NCBI GenBank assembly: GCA_964570685.1
Contig: CAZMZC010000039.1
Coordinates: 1-32,607, forward strand
DNA from: UBA1189 sp964570685
GTDB taxonomy: Bacteria > Bacteroidota > Bacteroidia > Bacteroidales > Bacteroidaceae
Direction of reading: 5' to 3'
Length of the DNA stretch: 32,607 bases
This document shows positions 15,486-23,987 of the stretch, one piece after another; the stretch's first letter is position 1, and the number at the start of each line of letters is the position of its first letter. Under the pieces are notes generated by a model. It made no database searches. It saw only the letters and a list, made by a program, of their open reading frames with translations, and was not told the origin of the DNA. The position numbers were made by a program, and so were the translations under genes.

Positions 15486-15959
15486 ATGATGCATATGAAT
15501 AATAACTATTTCGGTACACTCTTCAGGGGACTTTGCAGCTTGGCGACAGGCTTGAAGACCACAATGAAGGAGTTCTTCACAAAGAAGGTTACCGAGCAAT
15601 ATCCTGAGAACCGCAAGGAACTGCAGATGTTCGACCGCTTCCGTGGAGCACTGACCATGCCCCACAACGAAGCCAACGAGCACCGCTGCATCGCCTGCGG
15701 ACTTTGCCAAAATGCCTGCCCCAACGGCACCATCCGAGTGACGAGCGAGATGGTGGAGACTGAAGACGGCAAGAAGAAAAAGCAACTGGTACGCTACGAG
15801 TACAACCTCGGCTCGTGTATGTTCTGCCAGTTGTGCACCAATGCCTGTCCGCACGATGCCATCACCTTCAGCAACGAGTTTGAGAATGCGATGTTTGACC
15901 GCAGCAAGCTCATCCGCACGCTGAACAACCCCGGAAGCAAGGTAGCAGCAAAGAAATAA
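15486..15959 (+). CDS. nuoI: NADH-quinone oxidoreductase subunit I
   Basis: A 157-residue ferredoxin-like subunit with two 4Fe-4S clusters (N6a and N6b) that relay electrons towards NuoB. Both binding motifs are complete: CIACGLCQNACP and CMFCQLCTNACP. In the absence of NuoEFG, this subunit is a likely docking point for the electron donor. Three in-frame ATGs lie at the start (15486, 15489 and 15495); the first is listed, but MNNNYFG is also plausible. Confidence 0.95.
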   Translation: MMHMNNNYFGTLFRGLCSLATGLKTTMKEFFTKKVTEQYPENRKELQMFDRFRGALTMPHNEANEHRCIACGLCQNACPNGTIRVTSEMVETEDGKKKKQLVRYEYNLGSCMFCQLCTNACPHDAITFSNEFENAMFDRSKLIRTLNNPGSKVAAKK

Positions 15960-15995
15960 TCGTAATTTGTAAATGGTAAAATTGTAAATAACGTT

Positions 15996-16502
15996 ATGAC
16001 TCTCGAAACAGTAGTATTTTACTTATTGGCAGCATTCATTACCCTCTGCTCGGTGCTGACGGTGACCACCAAGCGCATCATGCGTGCAGCCACCTGCTTG
16101 CTGCTTGTGCTCTTCGGCACGGCAGGCATCTACTTCTTGCTGGGATATACGTTTCTCGGTTCGGTACAGATTATGGTATATGCCGGCGGTATCGTGGTGC
16201 TATACGTATTCTCCATCCTGCTCACCAACGGCAAGAACGAGGTGGGCGAGCGAGTGAAGCGCGACAGGTTTGTTGCCGGACTGGCCGCTGCCGTGGCAGG
16301 TGCCGGTATAGTGGTATTCATCACACTGAAACACAAATTCCTGGCAGCAACCAACATCAAGCCTGTAGAGATTGACATCAAACTCATCGGCCAGCATATG
16401 CTATCCGGTGACAAGTACGGCTACCTGCTCCCCTTCGAGGCTGTCAGCATCCTGCTGCTTGCCTGTATCGTAGGAGGTATCTTGATTGCAAGAAAGAGAT
16501 GA
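15996..16502 (+). CDS. nuoJ: NADH-quinone oxidoreductase subunit J
   Basis: A 168-residue membrane subunit with five predicted helices. The conserved helix 3 reads FLGSVQIMVYAGGIVVLYVF, matching the NuoJ signature with its pi-bulge region. The loop between helices 4 and 5 is long and polar, as in relatives. The gene follows nuoI after a 36-base A/T-rich spacer and precedes nuoK. Confidence 0.95.
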   Translation: MTLETVVFYLLAAFITLCSVLTVTTKRIMRAATCLLLVLFGTAGIYFLLGYTFLGSVQIMVYAGGIVVLYVFSILLTNGKNEVGERVKRDRFVAGLAAAVAGAGIVVFITLKHKFLAATNIKPVEIDIKLIGQHMLSGDKYGYLLPFEAVSILLLACIVGGILIARKR

Positions 16503-16533
16503 TAAGGTTACTAATAAATAAATTCTGACGCAT

Positions 16534-16842
16534 ATGATTCACATGGAATCCTACCTCATAGTATCGGCCATCATGTTCTTTGCCGGTATCTATGGTTTCT
16601 TCACCCGCAGAAGCACGCTGACTATCCTTATCAGCATCGAGCTGATTCTGAACGCTACGGACATCAACTTCGCCGTGTTCAACCACTTTCTCTTCCCAGG
16701 AAGTATGGAGGGCTACTTCTTTGCACTCTTCTCTATTGCCATATCGGCAGCAGAGACGGCTGTGGCCATCGCCATCATGATCAACATCTACCGCAACATA
16801 CGTAGCATCCAAGTGAATAAGTTGGATGATTTGAAATGGTAA
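16534..16842 (+). CDS. nuoK: NADH-quinone oxidoreductase subunit K
   Basis: A 102-residue, three-helix membrane subunit. The two conserved membrane glutamates of the proton path are visible in ISIELILNA and in AISAAETAVAIAI. The length equals the family norm of about 100 residues. The first ATG is used; a second ATG three codons later (MESYLIV) is equally possible. It lies 31 bases after nuoJ and 16 before nuoL. Confidence 0.95.
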   Translation: MIHMESYLIVSAIMFFAGIYGFFTRRSTLTILISIELILNATDINFAVFNHFLFPGSMEGYFFALFSIAISAAETAVAIAIMINIYRNIRSIQVNKLDDLKW

Positions 16843-16858
16843 ATAAACATAAAAGCAT

Positions 16859-18748
16859 ATGGAATATACGATTCTGATACTACTATTGCCACTCCTCTCC
16901 TTCCTTACCTTGGGATTGGGGGGCAAATGGATGAGCCACCGCACAGCAGGCCTCATCGGTACGCTATCGTTGGGAGCCGTCACGGTGCTTTCGTGGCTGA
17001 CGGCTGGTCTCTACTTCACCGCGCCCCGCCTGGCCGACGGTACCTTCGAGACCCTCATCCCCTATAACTTCCGCTGGCTCCCCTTCACGGAGACGCTGAG
17101 CATTGATATGGGAATCCTGCTCGACCCCATTTCGGTGATGATGCTGGTGGTCATCTCCACCGTCAGCCTGATGGTACACATCTATTCTATGGGCTATATG
17201 AAGGGCGAGCGCGGTTTTCAGCGCTACTATGCCTTCCTCAGCCTTTTCACCATGTCGATGCTTGGCTTGGTGGTGGCCACAAACATCTTCCAGATGTATC
17301 TCTTCTGGGAGTTGGTGGGCGTGTCCAGCTATCTGCTCATCGGCTTTTACTACACGAAGCCCGAGGCAGTGGCAGCATCGAAGAAAGCCTTTATCGTGAC
17401 CCGCTTTGCCGACTTGGGCTTCCTCGTCGGTATCCTCTTCTATGGCTACTACACCGGCACCTACAGTTTCTTCGGTGAAGGAGCCGAGCTGACAGGTATG
17501 GCCGTGAAGATGCTCCCCTTGGCATTGGGACTGATGTTTATCGGTGGAGCCGGCAAGAGCGCCATGTTCCCCTTACACATCTGGCTACCCGATGCAATGG
17601 AGGGTCCCACCCCCGTCAGTGCCCTCATCCACGCTGCCACCATGGTGGTGGCTGGTGTATACCTCGTGGCACGTATGTTCCCCCTCTTCATCGCCTATGC
17701 CCCCGATGTGCTCCACATCGTGGCCTATGTAGGTCTCATCACCGCCTTCTATGCCGCCTCGGTAGCCTGTGTGCAGAGCGACATCAAGCGTGTGCTGGCC
17801 TTCTCTACCATTTCACAGATAGGCTTTATGATGGTGGCTCTGGGCGTATGCACCAGCAGCGACCCACACCACGGAGGCCTGGGCTATATGGCTTCGATGT
17901 TCCACCTCTTCACCCACGCCATGTTCAAGGCGTTGCTCTTCCTTGGTGCGGGTAGTATCATCCATGCCGTACACAGCAATGAGATGTCGGCCATGGGTGG
18001 GCTGCGCAAGTATATGCCTATCACCCACTGGACATTCCTCATCGCCTGCTTGGCTATCGCGGGCATACCTCCCTTCTCGGGCTTCTTCTCTAAGGACGAG
18101 ATCTTGGCCGCCTGCTTCCAGTTCAGCCCTGTGATGGGCTGGGCCATGACCGCCATTGCCGGCATGACCGCCTTCTATATGTTCCGCCTCTACTACGGCA
18201 TCTTCTGGGGCACAGAAAACAAGGAACTGCATGCCCATCACACTCCTCACGAGAGTCCTCTGAGCATGAGCCTCCCGCTGATATTCCTGGCCATAGTCAC
18301 CTGTGTGGTAGGATTTATCCCCTTCGGGCACTTCACCAGTGCCAACGGTACTGCCTACGACATCCACCTCGACTGGACGGTAGCAGGCACCAGCATCGCT
18401 GTAGCCGTAGTGGCTATCCTGCTGGCGACCTATATATATAAAGGAGAGAAACAGCCCGTGGCCAATGCGCTGCAACGCCGCTTCAGTGGCTTATGGAAAG
18501 CTGCCTACCACCGCTTCTACATGGATGAGGTGTATCAGTTTGTCACCCACAAGATTATCTTCGGATGCATCAGCCGCCCCATCGCATGGTTCGACCGCCA
18601 CGTCGTAGATGGCTTCTTCGACTTCCTTGCCTGGAGTGCCAATGCCGTGAGCGACAGCATCCGTGGCTTCCAGAGTGGTCGTGTGCAGCAATATGTCTTC
18701 GTGTTCTTGCTCGGCACCTTAGGATTAATCATACTGTTGCTAATCTGA
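16859..18748 (+). CDS. nuoL: NADH-quinone oxidoreductase subunit L
   Basis: A 629-residue antiporter-like proton-pumping subunit. The core has the NuoL motifs FQMYLFWELVGVSSYLLIGF with the essential Glu, GGAGKSAMFPLHIWLPDAMEG with the essential Lys, TPVSALIHAATMVVAG and the conserved Lys-containing SDIKRVLAFSTISQIGFM. The C-terminal portion from about residue 530 is the lateral amphipathic helix and last membrane helix typical of NuoL. It is the first of the three large Mrp-type subunits in the operon. Confidence 0.96.
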   Translation: MEYTILILLLPLLSFLTLGLGGKWMSHRTAGLIGTLSLGAVTVLSWLTAGLYFTAPRLADGTFETLIPYNFRWLPFTETLSIDMGILLDPISVMMLVVISTVSLMVHIYSMGYMKGERGFQRYYAFLSLFTMSMLGLVVATNIFQMYLFWELVGVSSYLLIGFYYTKPEAVAASKKAFIVTRFADLGFLVGILFYGYYTGTYSFFGEGAELTGMAVKMLPLALGLMFIGGAGKSAMFPLHIWLPDAMEGPTPVSALIHAATMVVAGVYLVARMFPLFIAYAPDVLHIVAYVGLITAFYAASVACVQSDIKRVLAFSTISQIGFMMVALGVCTSSDPHHGGLGYMASMFHLFTHAMFKALLFLGAGSIIHAVHSNEMSAMGGLRKYMPITHWTFLIACLAIAGIPPFSGFFSKDEILAACFQFSPVMGWAMTAIAGMTAFYMFRLYYGIFWGTENKELHAHHTPHESPLSMSLPLIFLAIVTCVVGFIPFGHFTSANGTAYDIHLDWTVAGTSIAVAVVAILLATYIYKGEKQPVANALQRRFSGLWKAAYHRFYMDEVYQFVTHKIIFGCISRPIAWFDRHVVDGFFDFLAWSANAVSDSIRGFQSGRVQQYVFVFLLGTLGLIILLLI

Positions 18749-18808
18749 CAGCTTACACTTCCTATTTAGAATTCAGAATTCACAACTCATAATTCATAAT
18801 TAAAAGAC

Positions 18809-20299
18809 ATGAATTTCTTAAGTCTCTTCGTACTCATTCCCCTGCTGATGCTCGGCGCCCTATGGCTGGCCCGTGACATCAAACAAATACGTGCGGTGAT
18901 GGTAACTGGTTCATCGGCCTTGATGGTAACCGCCGTGACGCTGGCGGTGCTCTATCTGCAAGCCCGCAAGGCTGGCAACACGGCCGAGATGCTATTCACC
19001 GACTCCATCGCCTGGTATCCCGCCCTCAACATATGCTACTCGGTAGGTGTCGACGGCATCTCAGTGGCTATGCTACTGCTCTCGGCCATCATCGTCTTCA
19101 CCGGTGTATTCGCCTCGTGGCGTCTGCAACCGCTCACCAAGGAGTATTTCCTGTGGTATACGCTCCTGTCGATGGGTGTGTTCGGCTTCTTCATCAGCAC
19201 CGACCTCTTCACCATGTTTATGTTCTACGAGGTAGCGCTCATCCCCATGTATCTGCTCATCGGTGTGTGGGGAAGCGGCAAGAAGGAGTATTCGGCAATG
19301 AAACTGACGCTGATGCTGATGGGTGGCTCGGCCTTCCTGCTTATAGGTATCCTGGGCATCTACTACGGCAGTGGTGCCGATACGATGAACCTGCTGGAGA
19401 TTGCCGCCAAGGGTAATATCCCCATTGAGCAGCAACGTATATGGTTCCCCCTCACCTTCCTCGGATTCGGTGTACTGGGTGCCCTGTTCCCCTTCCACAC
19501 CTGGAGCCCCGACGGTCACGCCTCGGCACCTACAGCAGTGAGTATGCTGCATGCTGGTGTATTGATGAAGCTCGGAGGTTACGGCTGCTTCCGCATCGCC
19601 ATGTATCTGATGCCCGAGGCTGCCAGCGAATTGGGTTGGATATTCCTTGTGCTCACCGGTATCTCGGTGGTCTACGGTGCCTTCTCGGCCTGTGTGCAGA
19701 CCGACCTGAAATACATCAACGCCTACAGCTCGGTAAGCCACTGCGGACTGGTGCTTTTTGCCATCCTGATGATGAACCAGACGGCTTGCACGGGTGCCGT
19801 GCTGCAGATGCTATCGCACGGACTGATGACAGCCCTCTTCTTTGCCCTCATCGGTATGATTTATGGACGCACACATACGCGCGACATACGTGAACTCTCG
19901 GGACTGATGAAGGTGATGCCCTTCCTCTCCGTGTGCTATGTGATTGCCGGTTTGGCCAACTTGGGTCTCCCAGGCCTCAGCGGCTTCATTGCCGAGATGA
20001 CCATCTTCAACGGAGCTTTCCAGCATGCCGACCTCTTCCATCGCTCGTGGACCATCATCGCCTGCTGCTCCATCGTCATCACTGCCGTCTATATCCTGCG
20101 TCTGGTGGGCAAGATACTCTACGGCACCTGCACCAACAAGCACCACCTCACCCTCACCGATGCCACATGGGACGAACGCACCGCCGTCATCATCCTCATT
20201 GCCTGTGTAGCAGCCCTCGGCATCGCCCCATGGTGGATAAGCGATATGATTGGCGAGAGTGTATTGCCTGTAACCGAACTGTTTACCTCCAACTTTTAA
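18809..20299 (+). CDS. nuoM: NADH-quinone oxidoreductase subunit M
   Basis: A 496-residue antiporter-like subunit. Typical motifs are FMFYEVALIPMYLLIGVWG with the conserved Glu, GVLGALFPFHTWSPDGHASAPTAVSM, HAGVLMKLGGYGCFR and the Lys/Ser segment TDLKYINAYSSVSHCGLV. About 14 membrane helices are expected. The 60-base gap before it contains an A/T-rich spacer with GAATTC-type units that recurs elsewhere in the window. Confidence 0.96.
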   Translation: MNFLSLFVLIPLLMLGALWLARDIKQIRAVMVTGSSALMVTAVTLAVLYLQARKAGNTAEMLFTDSIAWYPALNICYSVGVDGISVAMLLLSAIIVFTGVFASWRLQPLTKEYFLWYTLLSMGVFGFFISTDLFTMFMFYEVALIPMYLLIGVWGSGKKEYSAMKLTLMLMGGSAFLLIGILGIYYGSGADTMNLLEIAAKGNIPIEQQRIWFPLTFLGFGVLGALFPFHTWSPDGHASAPTAVSMLHAGVLMKLGGYGCFRIAMYLMPEAASELGWIFLVLTGISVVYGAFSACVQTDLKYINAYSSVSHCGLVLFAILMMNQTACTGAVLQMLSHGLMTALFFALIGMIYGRTHTRDIRELSGLMKVMPFLSVCYVIAGLANLGLPGLSGFIAEMTIFNGAFQHADLFHRSWTIIACCSIVITAVYILRLVGKILYGTCTNKHHLTLTDATWDERTAVIILIACVAALGIAPWWISDMIGESVLPVTELFTSNF

Positions 20300-20329
20300 T
20301 TCTCAACTTTTAATTTTAAATTGAAAGAA

Positions 20330-21772
20330 ATGGACTATTCACAATTCCTCATACTAAAAGAAGAGCTGTCACTGATAACCGTCATCGTCATCCTCTTCGT
20401 GGCCGACCTCCTCTTCCTTAGCCCCGACGCCCACAAACGTAGCGGCAAGCCTGTGCTCAACACCATCATCCCCGTGATACTGTTGCTGATACATACCCTC
20501 ATCACCTGCGTGCCGGGGCCTGAAGCCGAAGCCTTCGGTGGTATGTACCAGAATGCCCCCGTACAGAGCATCGTCAAGTCTATCCTCAGTATGGGCACCC
20601 TTATCGTATTCCTTATGGCTCACGAGTGGATGAAGCTGCCCGACACCGCACACAAGCAGGGCGAGTTCTACTTCCTCACCCTCTGTACCCTATTGGGAAT
20701 GTATTTTATGATCAGTGCCGGCCACTTCCTCATGTTCTTCATCGGACTCGAGACCGCCAGCATCCCCATGGCCGCCTTGGTAGCTTTCGACAAGTACCGC
20801 CACCACTCCTTCGAGGCCGGTGCCAAGTACATACTCTCGGCACTCTTCTCCAGCGGACTGCTCCTCTATGGCATCTCCCTACTCTACGGCACCACTGGCA
20901 CCCTCTACTTTGCCGACCTCCCCGCCCTCATCGACGGGAACGCCATGCAGATTGTTGCCTTCGTATTCATCTTCTCAGGTGTAGGCTTCAAGATATCACT
21001 CGTGCCCTTCCACTTGTGGACAGCCGACGTCTACCAAGGAGCACCCAGTACGGTGACCGCCTACCTGAGCGTCGTGTCCAAGGGAGCCGCCGCCTTCGTG
21101 CTCATGAGCCTTCTCTTCAAGGTCTTTGCCCCCATGGTCACCGAATGGCAAACCGTGCTCTACTGGGTCATCATCGCCAGCATCACCATAGCCAACCTCT
21201 TTGCCTTGCGCCAAGACAACATCAAGCGTCTGATGGCCTTCAGTAGCATCTCTCAGGCAGGCTACATTATGCTGGGTGTCATCAGCGGCACTGCCCAAGG
21301 CATGACCTCTCTCATCTATTACCTGCTCGTCTACCTCTTTGCCAACCTCTCGGTGTTCACCGTCATCACCATCATCGCGTTGCGCAGCCATAAGTTCGAT
21401 GTCGACGACTACAACGGACTCTACGCCACCAACCCCAAGATAGCCTTCATCCTCACGCTGGCCCTCTTCTCCTTGGCAGGCATTCCCCCGTTTGCAGGCT
21501 TCTTCTCCAAGTTCTTCATCTTTGCTGCTGCCTTCGAGAGCGGATGGCACCTGCTTGTGTTCATTGCCTTGGTCAATACCGTACTCTCGCTCTACTACTA
21601 CCTGCGTGTAGTCAAGGCCATGTACATCAACAAGAGCGACACCCCCATCGCTCCCTTCCGTTCGGACAACTACACTCGCGCCGCCCTCACCATCTGCACA
21701 GTGGCTATCGTTGTGCTCAGCATCGCCAGCATCGTCTACGAAACCATCGGCAACTATTCGTTTGGGATGTAG
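20330..21772 (+). CDS. nuoN: NADH-quinone oxidoreductase subunit N
   Basis: A 480-residue antiporter-like subunit that ends the operon. The conserved Glu lies in MFFIGLETASIPMAALVAFD, and the conserved Lys residues in AGAKYILSALFSSG and FKISLVPFHLWTADVYQGAPS. DNIKRLMAFSSISQAGYIMLG is also diagnostic. The ATG at 20330 is chosen; an in-frame TTG three codons upstream is less likely. No nuoE, nuoF or nuoG is found before or after. Confidence 0.95.
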   Translation: MDYSQFLILKEELSLITVIVILFVADLLFLSPDAHKRSGKPVLNTIIPVILLLIHTLITCVPGPEAEAFGGMYQNAPVQSIVKSILSMGTLIVFLMAHEWMKLPDTAHKQGEFYFLTLCTLLGMYFMISAGHFLMFFIGLETASIPMAALVAFDKYRHHSFEAGAKYILSALFSSGLLLYGISLLYGTTGTLYFADLPALIDGNAMQIVAFVFIFSGVGFKISLVPFHLWTADVYQGAPSTVTAYLSVVSKGAAAFVLMSLLFKVFAPMVTEWQTVLYWVIIASITIANLFALRQDNIKRLMAFSSISQAGYIMLGVISGTAQGMTSLIYYLLVYLFANLSVFTVITIIALRSHKFDVDDYNGLYATNPKIAFILTLALFSLAGIPPFAGFFSKFFIFAAAFESGWHLLVFIALVNTVLSLYYYLRVVKAMYINKSDTPIAPFRSDNYTRAALTICTVAIVVLSIASIVYETIGNYSFGM

Positions 21773-21946
21773 CGAACGCAGGCAAGCATTAAACTTTGCA
21801 AAAGAAGTACATCACATAGTCTTCTTGGGGAAAACGAAAACAGTTTTCTTCACCGACAAATTGTCACCCATTGTCAGTAGAAGCACTAAAATGGAGTCAT
21901 ATATGGCGCATCAAGAACATATTGGCAAGGTTTTTGTTGGCAGATA

Positions 21947-21963
21947 TGTGTCAAGTTGACACA
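21947..21963. promoter_or_regulatory. 17-bp perfect palindrome upstream of grpE (operator candidate)
   Basis: TGTGTCAA and TTGACACA flank a single central G. It sits about 80 bases before grpE in the 271-base gap after nuoN. The size and symmetry fit a dimeric regulator site. It is not the CIRCE element of HrcA. Confidence 0.5.
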
Positions 21964-22015
21964 GGATTTACCATTTTGACGATTTAGCACTGCAAATTGG
22001 CCAAATAGTAAATAG

Positions 22016-22023
22016 TAAATTTG
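22016..22023 (+). promoter_or_regulatory. Possible -7 box for grpE
   Basis: TAAATTTG fits TAnnTTTG and lies 20 bases before the grpE ATG. The surrounding A/T-rich sequence makes chance matches likely, and the -33 box is weak. Confidence 0.35.
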
Positions 22024-22043
22024 TAAAATAGTTAGTTTAAGAT

Positions 22044-22643
22044 ATGAGCACTCAAGAAGAAAAGAAGATGACCGATGAGGAGCTGAACACTGCAGCCGAA
22101 GAGGCTGTAGAGACTGAGACTCCCGAGAACACCGAGAACGTAGAGGAACCCACCGAACAGGCAGAGCCGCTGAGCGAGCTTGACCAACTGAAACTGCAGC
22201 TGGCCGAAGCCGAAGCGAAGAATGCCGAGCTGCAGGACAAATATCTGCGCCAGGCAGCCGAGTTTGACAACTACCGCAAGCGTACCATCAAGGAGAAGGC
22301 CGAACTCATCAAGAGTGCTGCCGAGAAGCTCATTGTGGCCGAGCTGCCCGTAGTGGACGATATGGACCGCGCTCTGGAGAACATGGAGAAGGGCATGGAT
22401 GCCGATGCTTGCATCGAGGGATTCAAGCTCATCGTACACAAGTTCAAGAACATCCTCACACAGAACGGGCTGGAGAAGATCGAGACCGACGGTCAAGACT
22501 TCGATACCGACTACCACGAGGCCATCGCCCTCATCCCCGCTCCAACGGAAGAGCTGAAGGGTAAGATTCTCGACTGCGTACAACCCGGATATAAACTGGG
22601 CGACAAGGTGATACGTCACGCTAAAGTGGCAGTAGGACAATAA
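22044..22643 (+). CDS. grpE: Nucleotide exchange factor GrpE
   Basis: A 199-residue co-chaperone that releases ADP from DnaK. The N-terminal 50 residues are highly acidic (Glu/Thr/Ala-rich) and probably disordered, followed by a long coiled coil beginning near LDQLKLQLAEAEAK with the conserved RQAAEFDNYRKR. The C-terminal beta-wing holds the family's VLPVVDDMDRAL-type motif (here LPVVDDMDRALENM) and YHEAIALIP. It is followed by dnaJ after about 100 bases; dnaK is not in the window. Confidence 0.96.
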   Translation: MSTQEEKKMTDEELNTAAEEAVETETPENTENVEEPTEQAEPLSELDQLKLQLAEAEAKNAELQDKYLRQAAEFDNYRKRTIKEKAELIKSAAEKLIVAELPVVDDMDRALENMEKGMDADACIEGFKLIVHKFKNILTQNGLEKIETDGQDFDTDYHEAIALIPAPTEELKGKILDCVQPGYKLGDKVIRHAKVAVGQ

Positions 22644-22746
22644 TAATTAAAAATGAAGAATTAAGAATTAAAAATTAGGATTCCATGTACTCCGACAAAG
22701 ACAGTTTTAATTTTTAGCTTTTAATTTTTAATTTACACACGACACG

Positions 22747-23904
22747 ATGGAAAAGAGAGACTACTACGAGGTGCTTGGCGTCGAGAAAGGCGCTTCGGCC
22801 GATGAGATAAAGAAGGCATACAAGAAGATGGCCATCAAGTATCACCCCGACCGCAATCCGGGTGACAAGGAGGCCGAAGAGAAGTTCAAGGAGGCTGCCG
22901 AGGCCTACGAGGTGCTGAGCGACGAGAACAAGCGTGCACGGTACGACCAGTTCGGCCATGCAGGCATGGGCGGTGCAGCCGGTGGCGGCTATGGGCAGAG
23001 CATGTCCATGGACGACATCTTCTCCATGTTTGGCGACATCTTCGGTGGCCGTGGCGGCTTCGGAGGTGGTTTCGGAGGCTTCGGTGGTGGCGGTGGCCGC
23101 CAGCAGGCACGCCGTTTCCGTGGTTCGGACCTCCGCATCAAGGTGAAACTCAGCCTCAAGGAGGTAGCCGAGGGTGTAGAGAAGAAACTCAAACTAAAGA
23201 AATATGTACCCTGCACGCACTGTAACGGTACGGGTGCCGAGAACGGTAGCGGCACAGAGACCTGCCCCGACTGCCATGGCACAGGCTCGGTGACACGCAC
23301 CCAGCAGAGCATCTTCGGTATGATGCAGACCCAGACCGTATGTCCCCGTTGCGGTGGCGAAGGCAAGATCATCAAGAACAAGTGTCCCCACTGTAGTGGT
23401 GAGGGCATCGTATATGCCGAGGAGATTGTCACCGTAAAGATTCCAGCTGGCGTGGCCGAGGGCATGCAGCTCTCTATGAACGGCAAGGGTAATGCAGGCA
23501 AGCACAACGGTGTGCCGGGTGACCTGCTCGTGCTCATCGAAGAAGAGCCTTCAAAGGAACTGCTGCGCGACGAAAACGACCTCATCTATAACCTCCTGCT
23601 CGACGTGCCCACCGCTGCACTTGGCGGCACGGCCGATATCCCCACCATAGACAGCAAGGTGCGCGTAAAGATAGAGCCGGGCACACAGCCAGGCAAGGTA
23701 CTGCGCCTCCGTGGTAAGGGACTGCCCAGCGTAAACGGTTACGGCACAGGCGACCTGCTCGTCAACATCAGCGTCTACATCCCCGAGACCCTGAGCCGCG
23801 ATGAGAAGGCCGCATTGGAGAAGTTCCAGAAGTCCGACAACTTCCGCCCCAACGAGAGTCTGAAGGAAAAGATTTTCCGCAAGTTCCGCAACCTGTTTGA
23901 TTAA
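22747..23904 (+). CDS. dnaJ: Chaperone DnaJ
   Basis: A 385-residue type I J-protein that delivers clients to DnaK and stimulates its ATPase. It has an N-terminal J domain with the HPD motif (KYHPDRNPG), a Gly/Phe-rich linker at about 75-115, four CxxCxGxG zinc-binding repeats (CTHCNGTG, CPDCHGTG, CPRCGGEG and CPHCSGEG) and two C-terminal substrate-binding domains. All key residues are intact. The A/T-rich 103-base gap after grpE can form weak hairpins, but the pair is probably one transcript. Confidence 0.97.
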   Translation: MEKRDYYEVLGVEKGASADEIKKAYKKMAIKYHPDRNPGDKEAEEKFKEAAEAYEVLSDENKRARYDQFGHAGMGGAAGGGYGQSMSMDDIFSMFGDIFGGRGGFGGGFGGFGGGGGRQQARRFRGSDLRIKVKLSLKEVAEGVEKKLKLKKYVPCTHCNGTGAENGSGTETCPDCHGTGSVTRTQQSIFGMMQTQTVCPRCGGEGKIIKNKCPHCSGEGIVYAEEIVTVKIPAGVAEGMQLSMNGKGNAGKHNGVPGDLLVLIEEEPSKELLRDENDLIYNLLLDVPTAALGGTADIPTIDSKVRVKIEPGTQPGKVLRLRGKGLPSVNGYGTGDLLVNISVYIPETLSRDEKAALEKFQKSDNFRPNESLKEKIFRKFRNLFD

Positions 23905-23924
23905 AACAAGCATTATACAAAACC

Positions 23925-23960
23925 GAGAGGACGTGCCTGCTGTTGTAGACACGTCCTCTC
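23925..23960. terminator. Bidirectional terminator-like hairpin between convergent genes
   Basis: GAGAGGACGTG (23925-23935) pairs perfectly with CACGTCCTCTC (23950-23960) around a 14-base loop. It lies between the stop codons of dnaJ and the nucleotidase. The minus side is followed by GGTTTTG, a modest T-run; the plus side lacks one. Confidence 0.65.
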
Positions 23961-23987
23961 TGCATATATTCCTCCTCAAAGTATAGT

